Shown here one piece after another: positions 51,473-60,471 of a stretch of 64,000 nucleotides of DNA. How positions within the stretch are numbered: the stretch's first letter is position 1; every line of letters begins with the position of its first letter. Below the pieces are notes generated by a model, which was not told where the DNA came from, did not search any database, and worked only from the letters and a program-made list of their open reading frames with translations. A program made the position numbers and the translations under genes. Origin of the DNA: Nitrososphaera sp036844865 (lineage in GTDB: Archaea > Thermoproteota > Nitrososphaeria > Nitrososphaerales > Nitrososphaeraceae); contig DAIUEZ010000001.1 in the NCBI GenBank assembly GCA_036844865.1, positions 1 through 64,000 on the forward strand, written 5' to 3'.

Positions 51473-52621
51473 ATGTTGATATCACACATCTCTGACCTCC
51501 ACCTTGGATATTCACAATTCGGCCTAGAGGAAAGAGAGGAAGATGTCTACCAAGCTTTTCATGAGGCAATAGATGTCTCAATAAAGGAGAGAGTAAGGCT
51601 TGTCATTTTAGCCGGCGATCTATTTCACAATCCTCGTCCGTGCGGCAAGGCGATAATCACACTTGGTAACATACTGACAAAACTGAAGGAAAAGCAGATC
51701 TCCGTAGTCTTTGTGCTGGGAGAACATGATATCAGCCGGCTTCGCGATGTGCCATTTGTTCACATTTATAGCAACCTTGGGCTTGCAAGGAAGCTCCGAT
51801 GTGATGAACCTTTCAAAATTGAAAATTGTGTATTGTTTGGAGCAGATAAGGAGCGGCGCAGTAGTATTGATTCATTAGTCGAAAAGATGCGTCATGCAGA
51901 GAAACTTGCAAAGCAATACGATGGCAATAAGGTGCTTGTGCTGCATCAGGGATTAGCTGAGTTTAACAAGTTTGCAGGTGAGCTCAATTCTGCCGATCTT
52001 CCTGCAGAGTTTGACTACTACGCACTAGGTCACTATCATGACCATCTCGAAAAGAGGTTTGATTTTCTCGGAGGCCCACTTGCTTATCCTGGCTCAATTG
52101 ACTTGACTCCAAGCGAAGGGATCAAGGAGGCGGATAAGGGCTTCATCATAACCGATATGTCTGGCGAGGAGCCATCAACACAATGGATACGACTTGAGAG
52201 CAGACGTCAGCAATTCTCTGCCAGAATAGACTACAAAGACCTCGCAAATGAAGTCGAGCAAATAATCAAAAAGGCAACAGCCTATGACAAAAAACCCATT
52301 ACAAGGATTGAGATAGCTGGAAGCAACATTGATTCTAAGGTTATAGCTGAACAGTTGAAAAAGCTAAATGACTCTTGCCTTCACTACATTTGGCAGCCGC
52401 TAGACGAGCATATTGCTACTACTGTGTACGATTCCAAGCCTGCAGACATTGATAGTGAGCTTTATCGTCTGTCGACAGTAGCGCTCGGGTCAGATGAGCT
52501 TGCCAAGTTTACGATAGGCGAAGTATTACCACTGGCAGCAGAGAAGGATGACAAGTCCGTTCTGGAAATACTGTGGCAGGCGTACAAGTCAAACAAATTT
52601 GGAGGTCATAATATTAAATGA
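51473..52621 (+). CDS. mre11: Mre11 DNA repair nuclease
   Basis: The 382-residue phosphoesterase-fold nuclease has the metal-site motifs HISDLHLGY at the N-terminus (D8, H10), LAGDLFHNPRP, LGEHDIS, LVLHQGLAEFN and LGHYHDH. The C-terminal part holds the Rad50-binding region. It acts with Rad50 in sensing and trimming DNA breaks. Its stop overlaps the rad50 start (ATGA), so the two are translated in fixed ratio. Confidence 0.94.
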   Translation: MLISHISDLHLGYSQFGLEEREEDVYQAFHEAIDVSIKERVRLVILAGDLFHNPRPCGKAIITLGNILTKLKEKQISVVFVLGEHDISRLRDVPFVHIYSNLGLARKLRCDEPFKIENCVLFGADKERRSSIDSLVEKMRHAEKLAKQYDGNKVLVLHQGLAEFNKFAGELNSADLPAEFDYYALGHYHDHLEKRFDFLGGPLAYPGSIDLTPSEGIKEADKGFIITDMSGEEPSTQWIRLESRRQQFSARIDYKDLANEVEQIIKKATAYDKKPITRIEIAGSNIDSKVIAEQLKKLNDSCLHYIWQPLDEHIATTVYDSKPADIDSELYRLSTVALGSDELAKFTIGEVLPLAAEKDDKSVLEILWQAYKSNKFGGHNIK

Positions 52622-54711
52622 TAAAGGATATTCAGCTGAAGAATTTCATTGCACACAAGGATACCAAGATAGAATTTTGCAAGGGTATAACGATATTTCT
52701 AGGCCATAATGGCTCTGGCAAGTCCTCAATCATTGATGCAGTGACGTTTTCGCTCTTTGGCAAGCATACAAGAAAGTCAAACAAGAATCTCATAAGAAGA
52801 GGTGCCAACCATGCTATGGCAGAGATACATTTTGGTCTCAACTCTAAAGAATTCCAGGCAACAAGAGCGCTCAATGGCTCCGGTCTTCAGACATTTTCTC
52901 AGCTTGTGCTTGTATCAGATGGTGACAAGATAGTAAATAAGCCAATTGTCGGCGGTGAGCGCAGACAGTTTGGCGAGTCAATGAGTGTGGAGATAGCACG
53001 TGTGCTTGGGCTCAACTATGAAAAGCTGCGTGTTGCTGGGGTAGTACAGCAGGGCGAGCTCGTAAGGATAATAGAAGCGCAACCAAAAGACTTTAAGGAG
53101 TTACTAAATGGCCTGATTGGCATTGACAGACTCGACTCAGCTTATGAGACTATGCGCAATGTCATCGTAGGCTTCCGCGAAAGGCTGCGTGATGAACTAG
53201 GCTATACTGACCAGGAAATTCCAAAAGTGGAAAGACTGCTAGAGGAAAAGGAGAGGGAGCTAAACAAGGGGTCATTGCTTTTGAAAGAGTTTGAAGATGA
53301 AAGAAGGCTGCTTGAGGAAAAAATAGGTCAGCTTGAGAAGGAAATCGAGAGATTGGAGCCAGTCATCCAAAAAACACAGGAACTTCAGAATTGCGAAAAG
53401 CTGCTCATGCGACATATCGTTGAACAGCGCAGCCATCTTAGCACAGAAGTAGAACGGATGGAAAGAGTAGTTATGGAAGCAAAGAGCTTACTCGATGTCC
53501 TGAAAACCAAAGAAGAAGTGCATATGCGGCTCAAGATGATAAGAGCTGAATCAGAGGAGATCCACTCAAAGCTGGAGGAAAATGAGGGCATGATGGGCAA
53601 GCTACTTGGCTTTCTAGAGTGTGCCAGCAAACTGCATATAGCGGACGGCAAATGCCCCGTTTGCAACTCTCCCGTTACAAAGGTTAATGAAATGTTTAAC
53701 GTAGACCATATTCAGCTGGAGATCAGGCGCAGATCGGAAGAAAAATACAAGTTGCAAGTAGCTAAGGTTGAGCTCAAGAAAGAAGAGCAACAGCTAGTAG
53801 AACAGGACAAAAAGATAATGACAGCAGAAAAGTTCCTGTCAAACAATTCCATAAGCTCTGAAAAGGACTTGGTCAAGATTGAAGATGACCTCAATGGCAA
53901 GAAAAAATATCTGTCCAAACTTCCTCTGCAAATAGCCCGCATAGGGGATGATCCTTTCAAGTTGGTAATAGATGGCGTCTCAAAGACACTTGCTGAAGAA
54001 ATTGCTGCATTACGGGGACAGATAAGTGGCTTGAGCCTCCAACAATACACAGATGCCAAGCTAGAGAGGACAAGACTGATACAGGAATTGCAGACTGCAA
54101 GTGTCAAAATTGGTGAGTACAGACGTATAATAACTGACGCGCAGGCAGCGGTAGATTCTGCCAAGCATGCAGTGGAGCAGTTAAGACAGGCATCTGAATT
54201 CTCCAAAATATTGGAAAGAATACGCTCGATGATATTCAATAGAGACGGGATGGTGGGCATCAGTCTTCGCTCGTGGGCTCTCGGAGTTATATCGCAGAAA
54301 GCGTCAGAATACGCCTCACTCTTTAACATTGGCATTTCGAGGATCGAACTTACAGAAGGGGCCCGAGAAGTAGCGATAATGTGTTATAGCAGACAGGGTG
54401 AAATTGATATGGACTCACTTTCGGGAGGCGAAAAGGTGGCCGTAGCCCTTGCACTTCGTCTTGGTATTGCCTACATGATGGGGTCAAACAAGCTTGATTT
54501 CATTATTTTAGATGAGCCGACTGCCCATCTTGACGAAGATAGGCGGAGAGGGCTTGTCAGAATACTATCGGAGGCATTCAGAGAAGGTGTCGGACCATTA
54601 GCCCAGCTAATAATAATAACTCACGACTCAGAAATTTTTGAAAACTCGGAAGTTGACCAAATATTTAGGTTTGTCATGACAGCAGATGGTTCATGCATCT
54701 CAAGAGAATAA
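52618..54711 (+). CDS. rad50: Rad50 ATPase, short-arm form
   Basis: The 697-residue SMC-like ATPase has Walker A FLGHNGSGKSS near residues 28-38, the Q-loop VVQQGEL near 140, long coiled coils from about 190, the zinc hook CPVC at about 346-349, the signature LSGGEKVAVALALRLG near 601-616 and Walker B FIILDEPTAHLDED. Crenarchaeal and euryarchaeal Rad50 proteins usually have close to 880 residues, so both coiled-coil arms are markedly shorter here. All catalytic parts are intact and the frame is clean, so this is not a truncation. Confidence 0.94.
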   Translation: MIKDIQLKNFIAHKDTKIEFCKGITIFLGHNGSGKSSIIDAVTFSLFGKHTRKSNKNLIRRGANHAMAEIHFGLNSKEFQATRALNGSGLQTFSQLVLVSDGDKIVNKPIVGGERRQFGESMSVEIARVLGLNYEKLRVAGVVQQGELVRIIEAQPKDFKELLNGLIGIDRLDSAYETMRNVIVGFRERLRDELGYTDQEIPKVERLLEEKERELNKGSLLLKEFEDERRLLEEKIGQLEKEIERLEPVIQKTQELQNCEKLLMRHIVEQRSHLSTEVERMERVVMEAKSLLDVLKTKEEVHMRLKMIRAESEEIHSKLEENEGMMGKLLGFLECASKLHIADGKCPVCNSPVTKVNEMFNVDHIQLEIRRRSEEKYKLQVAKVELKKEEQQLVEQDKKIMTAEKFLSNNSISSEKDLVKIEDDLNGKKKYLSKLPLQIARIGDDPFKLVIDGVSKTLAEEIAALRGQISGLSLQQYTDAKLERTRLIQELQTASVKIGEYRRIITDAQAAVDSAKHAVEQLRQASEFSKILERIRSMIFNRDGMVGISLRSWALGVISQKASEYASLFNIGISRIELTEGAREVAIMCYSRQGEIDMDSLSGGEKVAVALALRLGIAYMMGSNKLDFIILDEPTAHLDEDRRRGLVRILSEAFREGVGPLAQLIIITHDSEIFENSEVDQIFRFVMTADGSCISRE

Positions 54712-55036
54712 GAACGTCATCCTTTCTAGCCTTCTTCCTGCATCATCATAACATTTCTCAGCTTCTTCAAACCCTCCATAGGGATTCTTTTCACAGAATA
54801 GTGATTGTGGGTGGCAATTCCATCAGTTGATGATGAATTGCTTTCTACACATAGTTATTTAATTTGCCAGCGTGTCATGTTTTGTATCTCTTTGACAAGC
54901 TGCATCATGTTCACTCTTTTATAGCCTGCCCAGACCTAGACCGTCTTCTATAGAATATTTTTTCGCAGACAATATAAGTCCGTATCCTGTTCTCAAATAT
55001 GGTTTATGTTGTCATCGTCGCACCATTTCGCTAATA
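54712..55036. other. Intergenic region after rad50
   Basis: The 325 bases are pyrimidine-rich at the start (CCTTTCTAGCCTTCTTCC near 54720-54737), which may end the repair operon transcript as a T/C-rich archaeal terminator. No ORF or hairpin worth calling is seen. Confidence 0.4.
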
Positions 55037-55453
55037 GTGAGGTGCATCGCATCAAAGCGAGGTGGCTATAGCCTGTTGTTATCTTCAGCTCATTCTATAC
55101 TGGTGGTTGATGACGAGCTAGATATAGTGTTGATCTTTAAACAGGCATTGAGTAGGCAGGGCTATACCGTCTTTGGTTTTACTGATCCCTTGCTGGCTCT
55201 TGAACATTTTAAGGTAAACTCCGCAGATTATGGCTTGGTAATAACAGATATCAGGATGCCTCGAATGAGCGGCTTTGAGCTTGCTGCAAAGATTAAAGTT
55301 ATCAAGCCTGATGCAAAAGTAGTCTTCATGTCGGCATTTGAAATAAGTGACCTTGAATTTTCAATACCTGGAATCAAAATAAATGACTTCCTCAGAAAGC
55401 CGGTTGATGTAAAGACCCTTGTGCGAAGAGTCAAGGTGGCTATGGGGAACTAA
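55037..55453 (+). CDS. Stand-alone response regulator receiver protein
   Basis: The 138-residue protein is a single CheY-like receiver domain: acidic pair D25-D26 (ILVVDDELD), phosphorylation site D71 (VITDIRMPR), conserved S99 (VFMSAFE) and K121-P (FLRKPVD). There is no output domain, so it must signal through protein contact. No histidine kinase lies in the window apart from the uncertain membrane fragment at the left edge. GTG 55037 is used; the family core begins around residue 20, so a later start (TTG near 55070) is possible. Confidence 0.85.
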   Translation: MRCIASKRGGYSLLLSSAHSILVVDDELDIVLIFKQALSRQGYTVFGFTDPLLALEHFKVNSADYGLVITDIRMPRMSGFELAAKIKVIKPDAKVVFMSAFEISDLEFSIPGIKINDFLRKPVDVKTLVRRVKVAMGN

Positions 55454-55469
55454 AAATTACTATATTATC

Positions 55470-55487
55470 TTTGCAACTGATTGCAAA
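55470..55487 (+). terminator. Hairpin after the response regulator gene
   Basis: TTTGCAA and TTGCAAA form a 7-bp stem with the loop CTGA, 17 bases after the stop at 55453. It has no T-tract. It is a plausible transcript end or stabilising structure. Confidence 0.35.
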
Positions 55488-55907
55488 AAGTGTACCAGCA
55501 GAAGTACAAAACAAAAATCACTAACTTCCTAATTTAGAAGCATAAGGGTTATCTTTTGAATTCTACTGTATGAAAATCCTACTATGAACGCAACGTCTGC
55601 CGCTTGAGATAGGCAAGGCATGGCACCATCTATAACCTCCAGATTATGTTAGAGAGGATGTGATCTTCAAGGCTAGATCGAAAAGGTGTAGCACCCAGCT
55701 CTTGATTCATGCATAACATATTGAAGGACCTTGATGCCCTGGAAGCTTTGCCAAGATGTATGTAACTAGAATGTGTCGTACTTGCAGACATCTCTGCAGC
55801 TGCTCAGGCCTGTATTGTTTTCCAAGGCATCTAGAGTGCTTTTCTCATCAGTCTGAATCAACGTTGCAACCTTGGAAGAATATCGTAGATTTTTTCTCTA
55901 TATCTTT

Positions 55908-56066
55908 TTATATATATAAGGACGTATGAGAATCCTGACCAATCCAGCAACCCACTTTAAGGATTGAGCCCATACATTCTAGAATGACTTTGATGCAAAC
56001 CGATTCTCCGAGGTAGAGTTTGCCTGTATAGCCGCCCTCTTGATATTCAGGCGCTATATATGTCAT
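55908..56066 (-). CDS. Doubtful small ORF, 52 aa
   Basis: From an in-frame ATG at 56066 the frame encodes MTYIAPEYQEGGYTGKLYLG followed by alternating hydrophobic residues with three cysteines (ESVCIKVILECMGSILKVGC). The beta-like pattern could be a small folded protein, but no family, no convincing promoter and no neighbour on the same strand support it. The longer frame from 56123 is less likely. Confidence 0.22.
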   Translation of the reverse strand: MTYIAPEYQEGGYTGKLYLGESVCIKVILECMGSILKVGCWIGQDSHTSLYI

Positions 56067-56157
56067 GCACCTCAAAAAATACATCACGCTACACTGAGCA
56101 CGAAGCGAACTTGCGATAATCAAAAAGAAGATATGATGTGAGATTTATGTTAATACT

Positions 56158-56493
56158 ATGTCTCAAAATGAGATTGTGTATCTAAAATACCAGAACCTAG
56201 AAGACATGCTCAAAGTGATAATCTACTCTGCTCAGTCGATGCTTGGAGTCGTTCCCATGCTCTATTATATTCACTACAATGGCAAGCATGTCCTTTTTAT
56301 TCAGACAGGTGCAGTTGGAGGAGTGACGATTCACTATGTTGCTGAGAATGAAAAGCCTACCAAAAAGTTCATTCAGCTAAAAAGGCTTTCTGGAGAATTC
56401 ACATTTATAGATAGCATAGGAACTGATGCACAGTCACTGTATGTTCCAATATTAGGGCTCGAAAAGTGTACCCTTGCCTTTCCCACCCTATAG
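56158..56493 (+). CDS. Hypothetical protein, 111 aa, possibly N-terminal part of a split gene
   Basis: The product is not recognised. It begins MSQNEIVYLKYQNLEDMLKV and alternates beta strands and helices (VVPMLYYIHYNGKHVLFIQ; GGVTIHYVAENEKP; GEFTFIDSIGTD). The end, YVPILGLEKCTLAFPTL, stops shortly after the following gene has begun in the +2 frame. The tail after GLEK looks unnatural, so a frameshift joining it to the next frame is possible. Confidence 0.55.
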   Translation: MSQNEIVYLKYQNLEDMLKVIIYSAQSMLGVVPMLYYIHYNGKHVLFIQTGAVGGVTIHYVAENEKPTKKFIQLKRLSGEFTFIDSIGTDAQSLYVPILGLEKCTLAFPTL

Positions 56494-56864
56494 GAAGAAA
56501 AAGTTTTAGGGCAAGACAACATACATTTTCTATCAAACGTCGAAAATCACCTAGAAAGATAAGGCCTGCAAATGAAGTTTCAGAGGATGACATTAGCGCT
56601 TTTTTGCAAGCGATCAGGAATTTTGAGGGCTATCCAAAGCTAAGAGACATTAGGAAAATGCTTCCATTCCTAACGCCAGTCCAGATAAACGTTATATCCA
56701 AGTACTTGGAAAGGTCTGGGGCAATAGTTATTGACGCTGATGGATACATCACATGGATGCGCAATGAAGATCCAGGACAGCTGACGCTCGGCGAGGTAGC
56801 AGACATGAGCAGTGACCTCAAGAGACTGCTCGAGAAGAACGCGAATAGAGAGGATTTAACCTAA
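56466..56864 (+). CDS. Hypothetical winged-helix-like protein, 132 aa
   Basis: A basic N-terminal segment (RKSFRARQHTFSIKRRKSPRKI) is followed by a helical, winged-helix-like part: ISAFLQAIRNFEGYPKLRDIRKMLPFLTPVQINVISKYLERSGAIVIDADGYITWMR. The GTG at 56466 lies inside the previous gene, overlapping by 28 bases. It may be a separate DNA- or RNA-binding protein or the C-terminal part of one longer gene broken by a frameshift. No family is recognised. Confidence 0.52.
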   Translation: MYPCLSHPIGRKSFRARQHTFSIKRRKSPRKIRPANEVSEDDISAFLQAIRNFEGYPKLRDIRKMLPFLTPVQINVISKYLERSGAIVIDADGYITWMRNEDPGQLTLGEVADMSSDLKRLLEKNANREDLT

Positions 56865-57225
56865 TGTTCCAGATCTTATGTTAAGTTTGGCTGTTTGGTT
56901 TCAATATCGTAAAAGATATGGGTGGGACAGATATTGTTGATTGTTTCAATATTATTTGAGGCTGCAAAAATACTGGTGCAATTAAGACCAAAATAATGTA
57001 GAATGTTTAATATCTCTCCCTATCTTGCTCGCAGCTAAACAACAGATATTGACCAATATTTTTTTGAAAAACTGTCTTACATAAATTATAAGGAAAGAAT
57101 TAAACTAGAAAAATATAGTTAGGTCTTTGGTTCAAGAGATCTTATAAGAACCGTAGAGCGTGCTCATCAACATGCTCAAATTTTGTTAAATAGTTTTATG
57201 TTTGTCTGAATAGACGGTCAATGTA
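56865..57225. other. AT-rich intergenic region
   Basis: The 361 bases are very AT-rich with several short A/T runs, including a T7 run at 57060-57066. No gene or strong hairpin is seen. The right part (AATAGTTTTATG near 57190-57201) is the likely promoter of the epimerase operon. Confidence 0.4.
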
Positions 57226-57915
57226 TTGTTGTTGAAGCCAATTACTTCAGAACAGATGTATGCGATCGAACAAAACGGCCATTCTATTTTTGGAATGCGA
57301 CGTTTTCTCATGATGGAGAATGCTGGCCACGGGGTAGCGGATTTTGTTGTCCGAAAGTTCAAGACCTTGAAGAACAAGAGAATAATTGCGATATGCGGCA
57401 CGGGCAACAACGGTGGTGATGGGTTTGTCGCATCGCGTCACCTTGCTGGGTATGGAGCCAAAGTAGTGGTCATTTTACTTGGTAGCCCTTCCGATCTGAG
57501 AAGCGAAGAGGCAAGACTTAACTGGAGCATAATCGAAAAAATGGATTCAATTGAATTGATATTTGGCAAAGAGTTAACCCGCGAGATAAAGAGCCGGATC
57601 GCCAATGCTAACATTATCCTGGATGGTATATTTGGCACAGGCATTAAGAACGAGATTAAAGAACCTCATGCATCTGCAATAGATGCGATAAACAAATCTA
57701 AGGCTTATGTTTTGGCAGTCGATGTTCCTTCAGGATTTGACCCAAATACTGGGCAGATCCATAAAAAATGCATCATGGCAAATGCCACTATTACCTTTCA
57801 TCGATTAAAGGTTGGATTTGTAAAAAAGAAGAATAATAATAAAAAGAAATACACAGGTCCTGTATATGTGGAATGGATAGGAATACCACCGGACGCTGAA
57901 AAGGGGATCGTATGA
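57226..57915 (+). CDS. nnrE: NAD(P)H-hydrate epimerase, YjeF N-terminal type
   Basis: The 229-residue stand-alone YjeF_N domain has MMENAGHGVADFV near residues 29-41, the phosphate-binding ICGTGNNGGDGFVASRHL near 55-72, LDGIFGTG and VLAVDVPSGFDPNTG. It interconverts the S and R forms of damaged, hydrated NAD(P)H; the matching dehydratase domain (YjeF_C) is not fused and is not in the window. A poly-Lys/Asn stretch (KKKNNNKKK) lies near the end. It starts with TTG. The next gene overlaps by 4 bases. Confidence 0.9.
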   Translation: MLLKPITSEQMYAIEQNGHSIFGMRRFLMMENAGHGVADFVVRKFKTLKNKRIIAICGTGNNGGDGFVASRHLAGYGAKVVVILLGSPSDLRSEEARLNWSIIEKMDSIELIFGKELTREIKSRIANANIILDGIFGTGIKNEIKEPHASAIDAINKSKAYVLAVDVPSGFDPNTGQIHKKCIMANATITFHRLKVGFVKKKNNNKKKYTGPVYVEWIGIPPDAEKGIV

Positions 57916-58538
57916 ACCCAGCAGTATTACAGATCGCAGTAGGCCAGATGGCCAATTTTACCTACATAGTAGCTGATGAGGAAAATGGCGAAGCCGCAGT
58001 CATTGATCCTTCTTGGGATTTGGATAAAATATTCCAGACGCTAAAAAAGAACAACTGGCGAGCCAAGTATATCATCAATACTCATACTCATTTTGATCAT
58101 GTGATTGGAAACGAACAGGTAGCAGAGCTAACTGGTGCCAAGGTAGTACAGCACAAAAACTCGCAGTTAGAAAAAGACATTGCAGTATCTGATGGGGATA
58201 CAATCGAAATAGGACATATCAGGCTACGGGTTTTGTACACACCTGGCCACTCCAAGGACAGCATCTGCCTCCTACTTGATGATCAATTCATTCTAACTGG
58301 CGACACACTCTTTGTGGGTAACTGTGGCAGAGTGGATCTTCCGGGAAGTGACGCAAAAGAGATGTATGATAGCCTATTTAATAGGCTGGCAAAACTGGAC
58401 GAAAACCTAGTCGTGTATCCCGGTCACAACTATGGTCCAACTTCTATGTCTACTATAGGACATGAAAAGAAAACTAACTATGTGCTACAGCCTAGGTCAA
58501 AACAAGAATTCTTGCAGCTTATGACCGGTAGTGAATAG
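57912..58538 (+). CDS. Metallo-beta-lactamase-fold hydrolase, glyoxalase II-like
   Basis: The 208-residue protein has the zinc motif THTHFDHVIGN near residues 56-66, then LYTPGHSKDS, LTGDTLFVGNCGRVDLPG and a late VVYPGHNYGPTS. The order matches glyoxalase II or persulfide dioxygenase proteins. GNCGRVDLPG resembles the persulfide dioxygenase group, but hydrolysis of a thioester is equally possible. It is translationally coupled to nnrE (ATGA overlap) and followed directly by the cobT-like gene, forming a three-gene operon. Confidence 0.85.
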   Translation: MNPAVLQIAVGQMANFTYIVADEENGEAAVIDPSWDLDKIFQTLKKNNWRAKYIINTHTHFDHVIGNEQVAELTGAKVVQHKNSQLEKDIAVSDGDTIEIGHIRLRVLYTPGHSKDSICLLLDDQFILTGDTLFVGNCGRVDLPGSDAKEMYDSLFNRLAKLDENLVVYPGHNYGPTSMSTIGHEKKTNYVLQPRSKQEFLQLMTGSE

Positions 58539-59633
58539 ATGCTCGATATTACCGCATCTGACAGACTTGCAATCAAAAGTTTTGCTACGAAAAACCCTGT
58601 TTTTGTGTGTGTGATCTCCTACACTGCCACAAGCGAGATTTCGGGGCTTACAGTAGCAGGTGCACACGCCGAACTAGTGAAATATACCTCACCAGCAGAC
58701 GCAGAATTTCTGTATCATGGACGCTGCAGCTGCATTGATGTTGTACCTGCTACACCTGATGGCAAGCCTACGCCGGCACTGATTACACGAACTGCGTTAC
58801 AATTGGCAAGGATCCCCCTTCTGGTGGTTGATGCAGGAGCAAAGGTCAAACCCTCAATACCTTACGTATCATTTGGAGTTGAACCTGGTAGAAACATTAT
58901 AAATGAAAATGCTATGGACATCTCAAACGTCAAGCGTGCATTTGAGTACGGCGAGCTGCTTGGAAAACAACTGGCCATTATGTCAGATCTTATAGTAGTA
59001 GGTGAGAGCATTCCTGGAGGCACTACTACTGCACTTGCAGTGCTGAGAGCGCTTGGCATTGATGCAAGGTTCAAGGTAAGCAGCAGTATGCCTGAAAATC
59101 CGCACAACCTGAAAAACAAGGTAGTGGATTCTGCAATAGTCAGAGCTATTACTAATGGGCTTGGAAGGATCATCTCACCCTTTGAAGCTATATCCACTTT
59201 TGGAGATCCAATGATGCCTTCTGTAGCAGGAATTGCTAGTGGCGTGCTATCTGCAAATGGTAAGATTATGCTTGCAGGAGGCACCCAGATGTCTGCAGTC
59301 GTTGCAGTGTTGAAGCATCTCAGCAGGCCGCTCGAGGGTCTTTATATTGGCACTACAACATATGTAACAAAAGATCCGTCTTCAGATCTATCTGGCCTTG
59401 TAAGAATGGTTTCGGAGAAAGTTCCAATTTTATCTTGCGATCTTCACCTAGGTGAATCAAGCAAGCCAGGTCTGCAGGCATTTGCAAAGGGGTTTGTAAA
59501 GGAAGGAGTCGGTGCAGGTGGCGCTTCAATTGTGGCTATCACAAAATCAAGAGGTAAAATAACGGGTAAAAAATTAATGAATGCAGTTGAAAAAGAATAT
59601 GAAGTTTCTATAGAGGAGGCCGCGGGACATTAG
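58539..59633 (+). CDS. CobT-like (UPF0284) phosphoribosyltransferase
   Basis: The 364-residue protein matches the archaeal UPF0284 group related to nicotinate-nucleotide-dimethylbenzimidazole phosphoribosyltransferase, which activates the lower base of cobalamin. Visible are SFGVEPGRNIINENAMD near residues 107-123, VVGESIPGGTTTALAVLRALG near 147-167, and VAGIASGVLSANGKIMLAGGTQMSAV. Thaumarchaeota make cobalamin, so a role in base attachment fits. It begins on the base after the hydrolase stop. Confidence 0.87.
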   Translation: MLDITASDRLAIKSFATKNPVFVCVISYTATSEISGLTVAGAHAELVKYTSPADAEFLYHGRCSCIDVVPATPDGKPTPALITRTALQLARIPLLVVDAGAKVKPSIPYVSFGVEPGRNIINENAMDISNVKRAFEYGELLGKQLAIMSDLIVVGESIPGGTTTALAVLRALGIDARFKVSSSMPENPHNLKNKVVDSAIVRAITNGLGRIISPFEAISTFGDPMMPSVAGIASGVLSANGKIMLAGGTQMSAVVAVLKHLSRPLEGLYIGTTTYVTKDPSSDLSGLVRMVSEKVPILSCDLHLGESSKPGLQAFAKGFVKEGVGAGGASIVAITKSRGKITGKKLMNAVEKEYEVSIEEAAGH

Positions 59634-59844
59634 CCCATTTGAGAGCTCCCTGGGGTCAATACTACTTTTAGCTTTTATCGGTAGATTGTAGTAATAATAT
59701 TACTGCCACATTAAAGTACTTGCAGTTTGACTCTGAGCTTACTGTCGTCCTTTGCAACGTGACGGTACATATTCATTTGTTCATATCTAGTAGAATTCCT
59801 TTGACAATAAAACTACTGATAGAGCTCTATCTTGTAGTTACCGG

Positions 59845-60471
59845 TCATAATGATGACGGTTTGATCTGAAATTTGCGTGATATAAAGGGACTCGATGGGT
59901 CGACAAAGCGCCACTCCTTGTCCAATGCCCGAGTGATGCCTATTCTTGGTGTACTGATAACACGCTTGGGTCTCTTGCCAAACTCGATATAAATCTCTGA
60001 GTCGGAATTAGTCATGTCAGTTCCATTGAGTAACGATGTGATATTGAGAGCCTGTGTAAGCTTGCCAGGACCAGAGGTAAGTGAAAAAATATTGTCGACT
60101 GGCCGGAACTGCCTCATTAATTCGATGCCTTCTACCGGCTCAATTCCACGAATAAGTACTGCACCTGCCCCTACCTTGTTTCTTCTTGCAGAGACATTTA
60201 AGCAAAAGTGGTTGCCGTAGGTGAAATATACGTAGGCCCTTCCAACATTGCCAAACATGACTTTGTTTCTACCTGTTGGGCCGACATACGCATGGCTTGC
60301 TAGATCATCTCTGTAGCCGTATGCCTCTGTCTCCACAATTATGCCTGCAAGCCGAAATTGCTTCTTCTTCTTCTTCTTATTTTTTATCGTGCGGACAAGC
60401 TTTTTACCAACAAGATCTCTTGCAACGACTTCAATAGGCCGCTGGTAAAATGAGCTGTTCTGGCAGCTCAC
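59845..60471 (-). CDS. 3-Methyladenine DNA glycosylase, AAG/MPG family
   Basis: The 208-residue protein has the AAG hallmarks: RPIEVVARDLVGKKLVR at the N-terminus, the catalytic glutamate in IIVETEAYG near residue 48, DLASHAYVGPTGRNKVMF, and VYFTYGNHFCLNVS. It removes alkylated purines as the first step of base excision repair. A run of lysines (KNKKKKKKQ, residues 29-37) is encoded by a CTT/AAG triplet repeat. It overlaps the uracil-DNA glycosylase stop by 4 bases, making a two-gene base-excision operon. Confidence 0.92.
   Translation of the reverse strand: MSCQNSSFYQRPIEVVARDLVGKKLVRTIKNKKKKKKQFRLAGIIVETEAYGYRDDLASHAYVGPTGRNKVMFGNVGRAYVYFTYGNHFCLNVSARRNKVGAGAVLIRGIEPVEGIELMRQFRPVDNIFSLTSGPGKLTQALNITSLLNGTDMTNSDSEIYIEFGKRPKRVISTPRIGITRALDKEWRFVDPSSPFISRKFQIKPSSL
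60361..60378. repeat. CTT/AAG triplet repeat in the AAG-type gene
   Basis: Six CTT units (AAG on the coding strand) encode the Lys-rich stretch near residue 33 of the glycosylase. Such tracts can slip and change length by whole codons without breaking the frame. Confidence 0.6.

Larger units (their letters stand above)
55454..56157. other. Long intergenic region
   Basis: About 700 bases hold the hairpin at 55470-55487 and a weak minus-strand frame at 55908-56066, but no firm gene. GGCGCTATATA at 56050-56060 repeats a motif of the TBP promoter. Otherwise I see nothing to explain its length. Confidence 0.4.
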
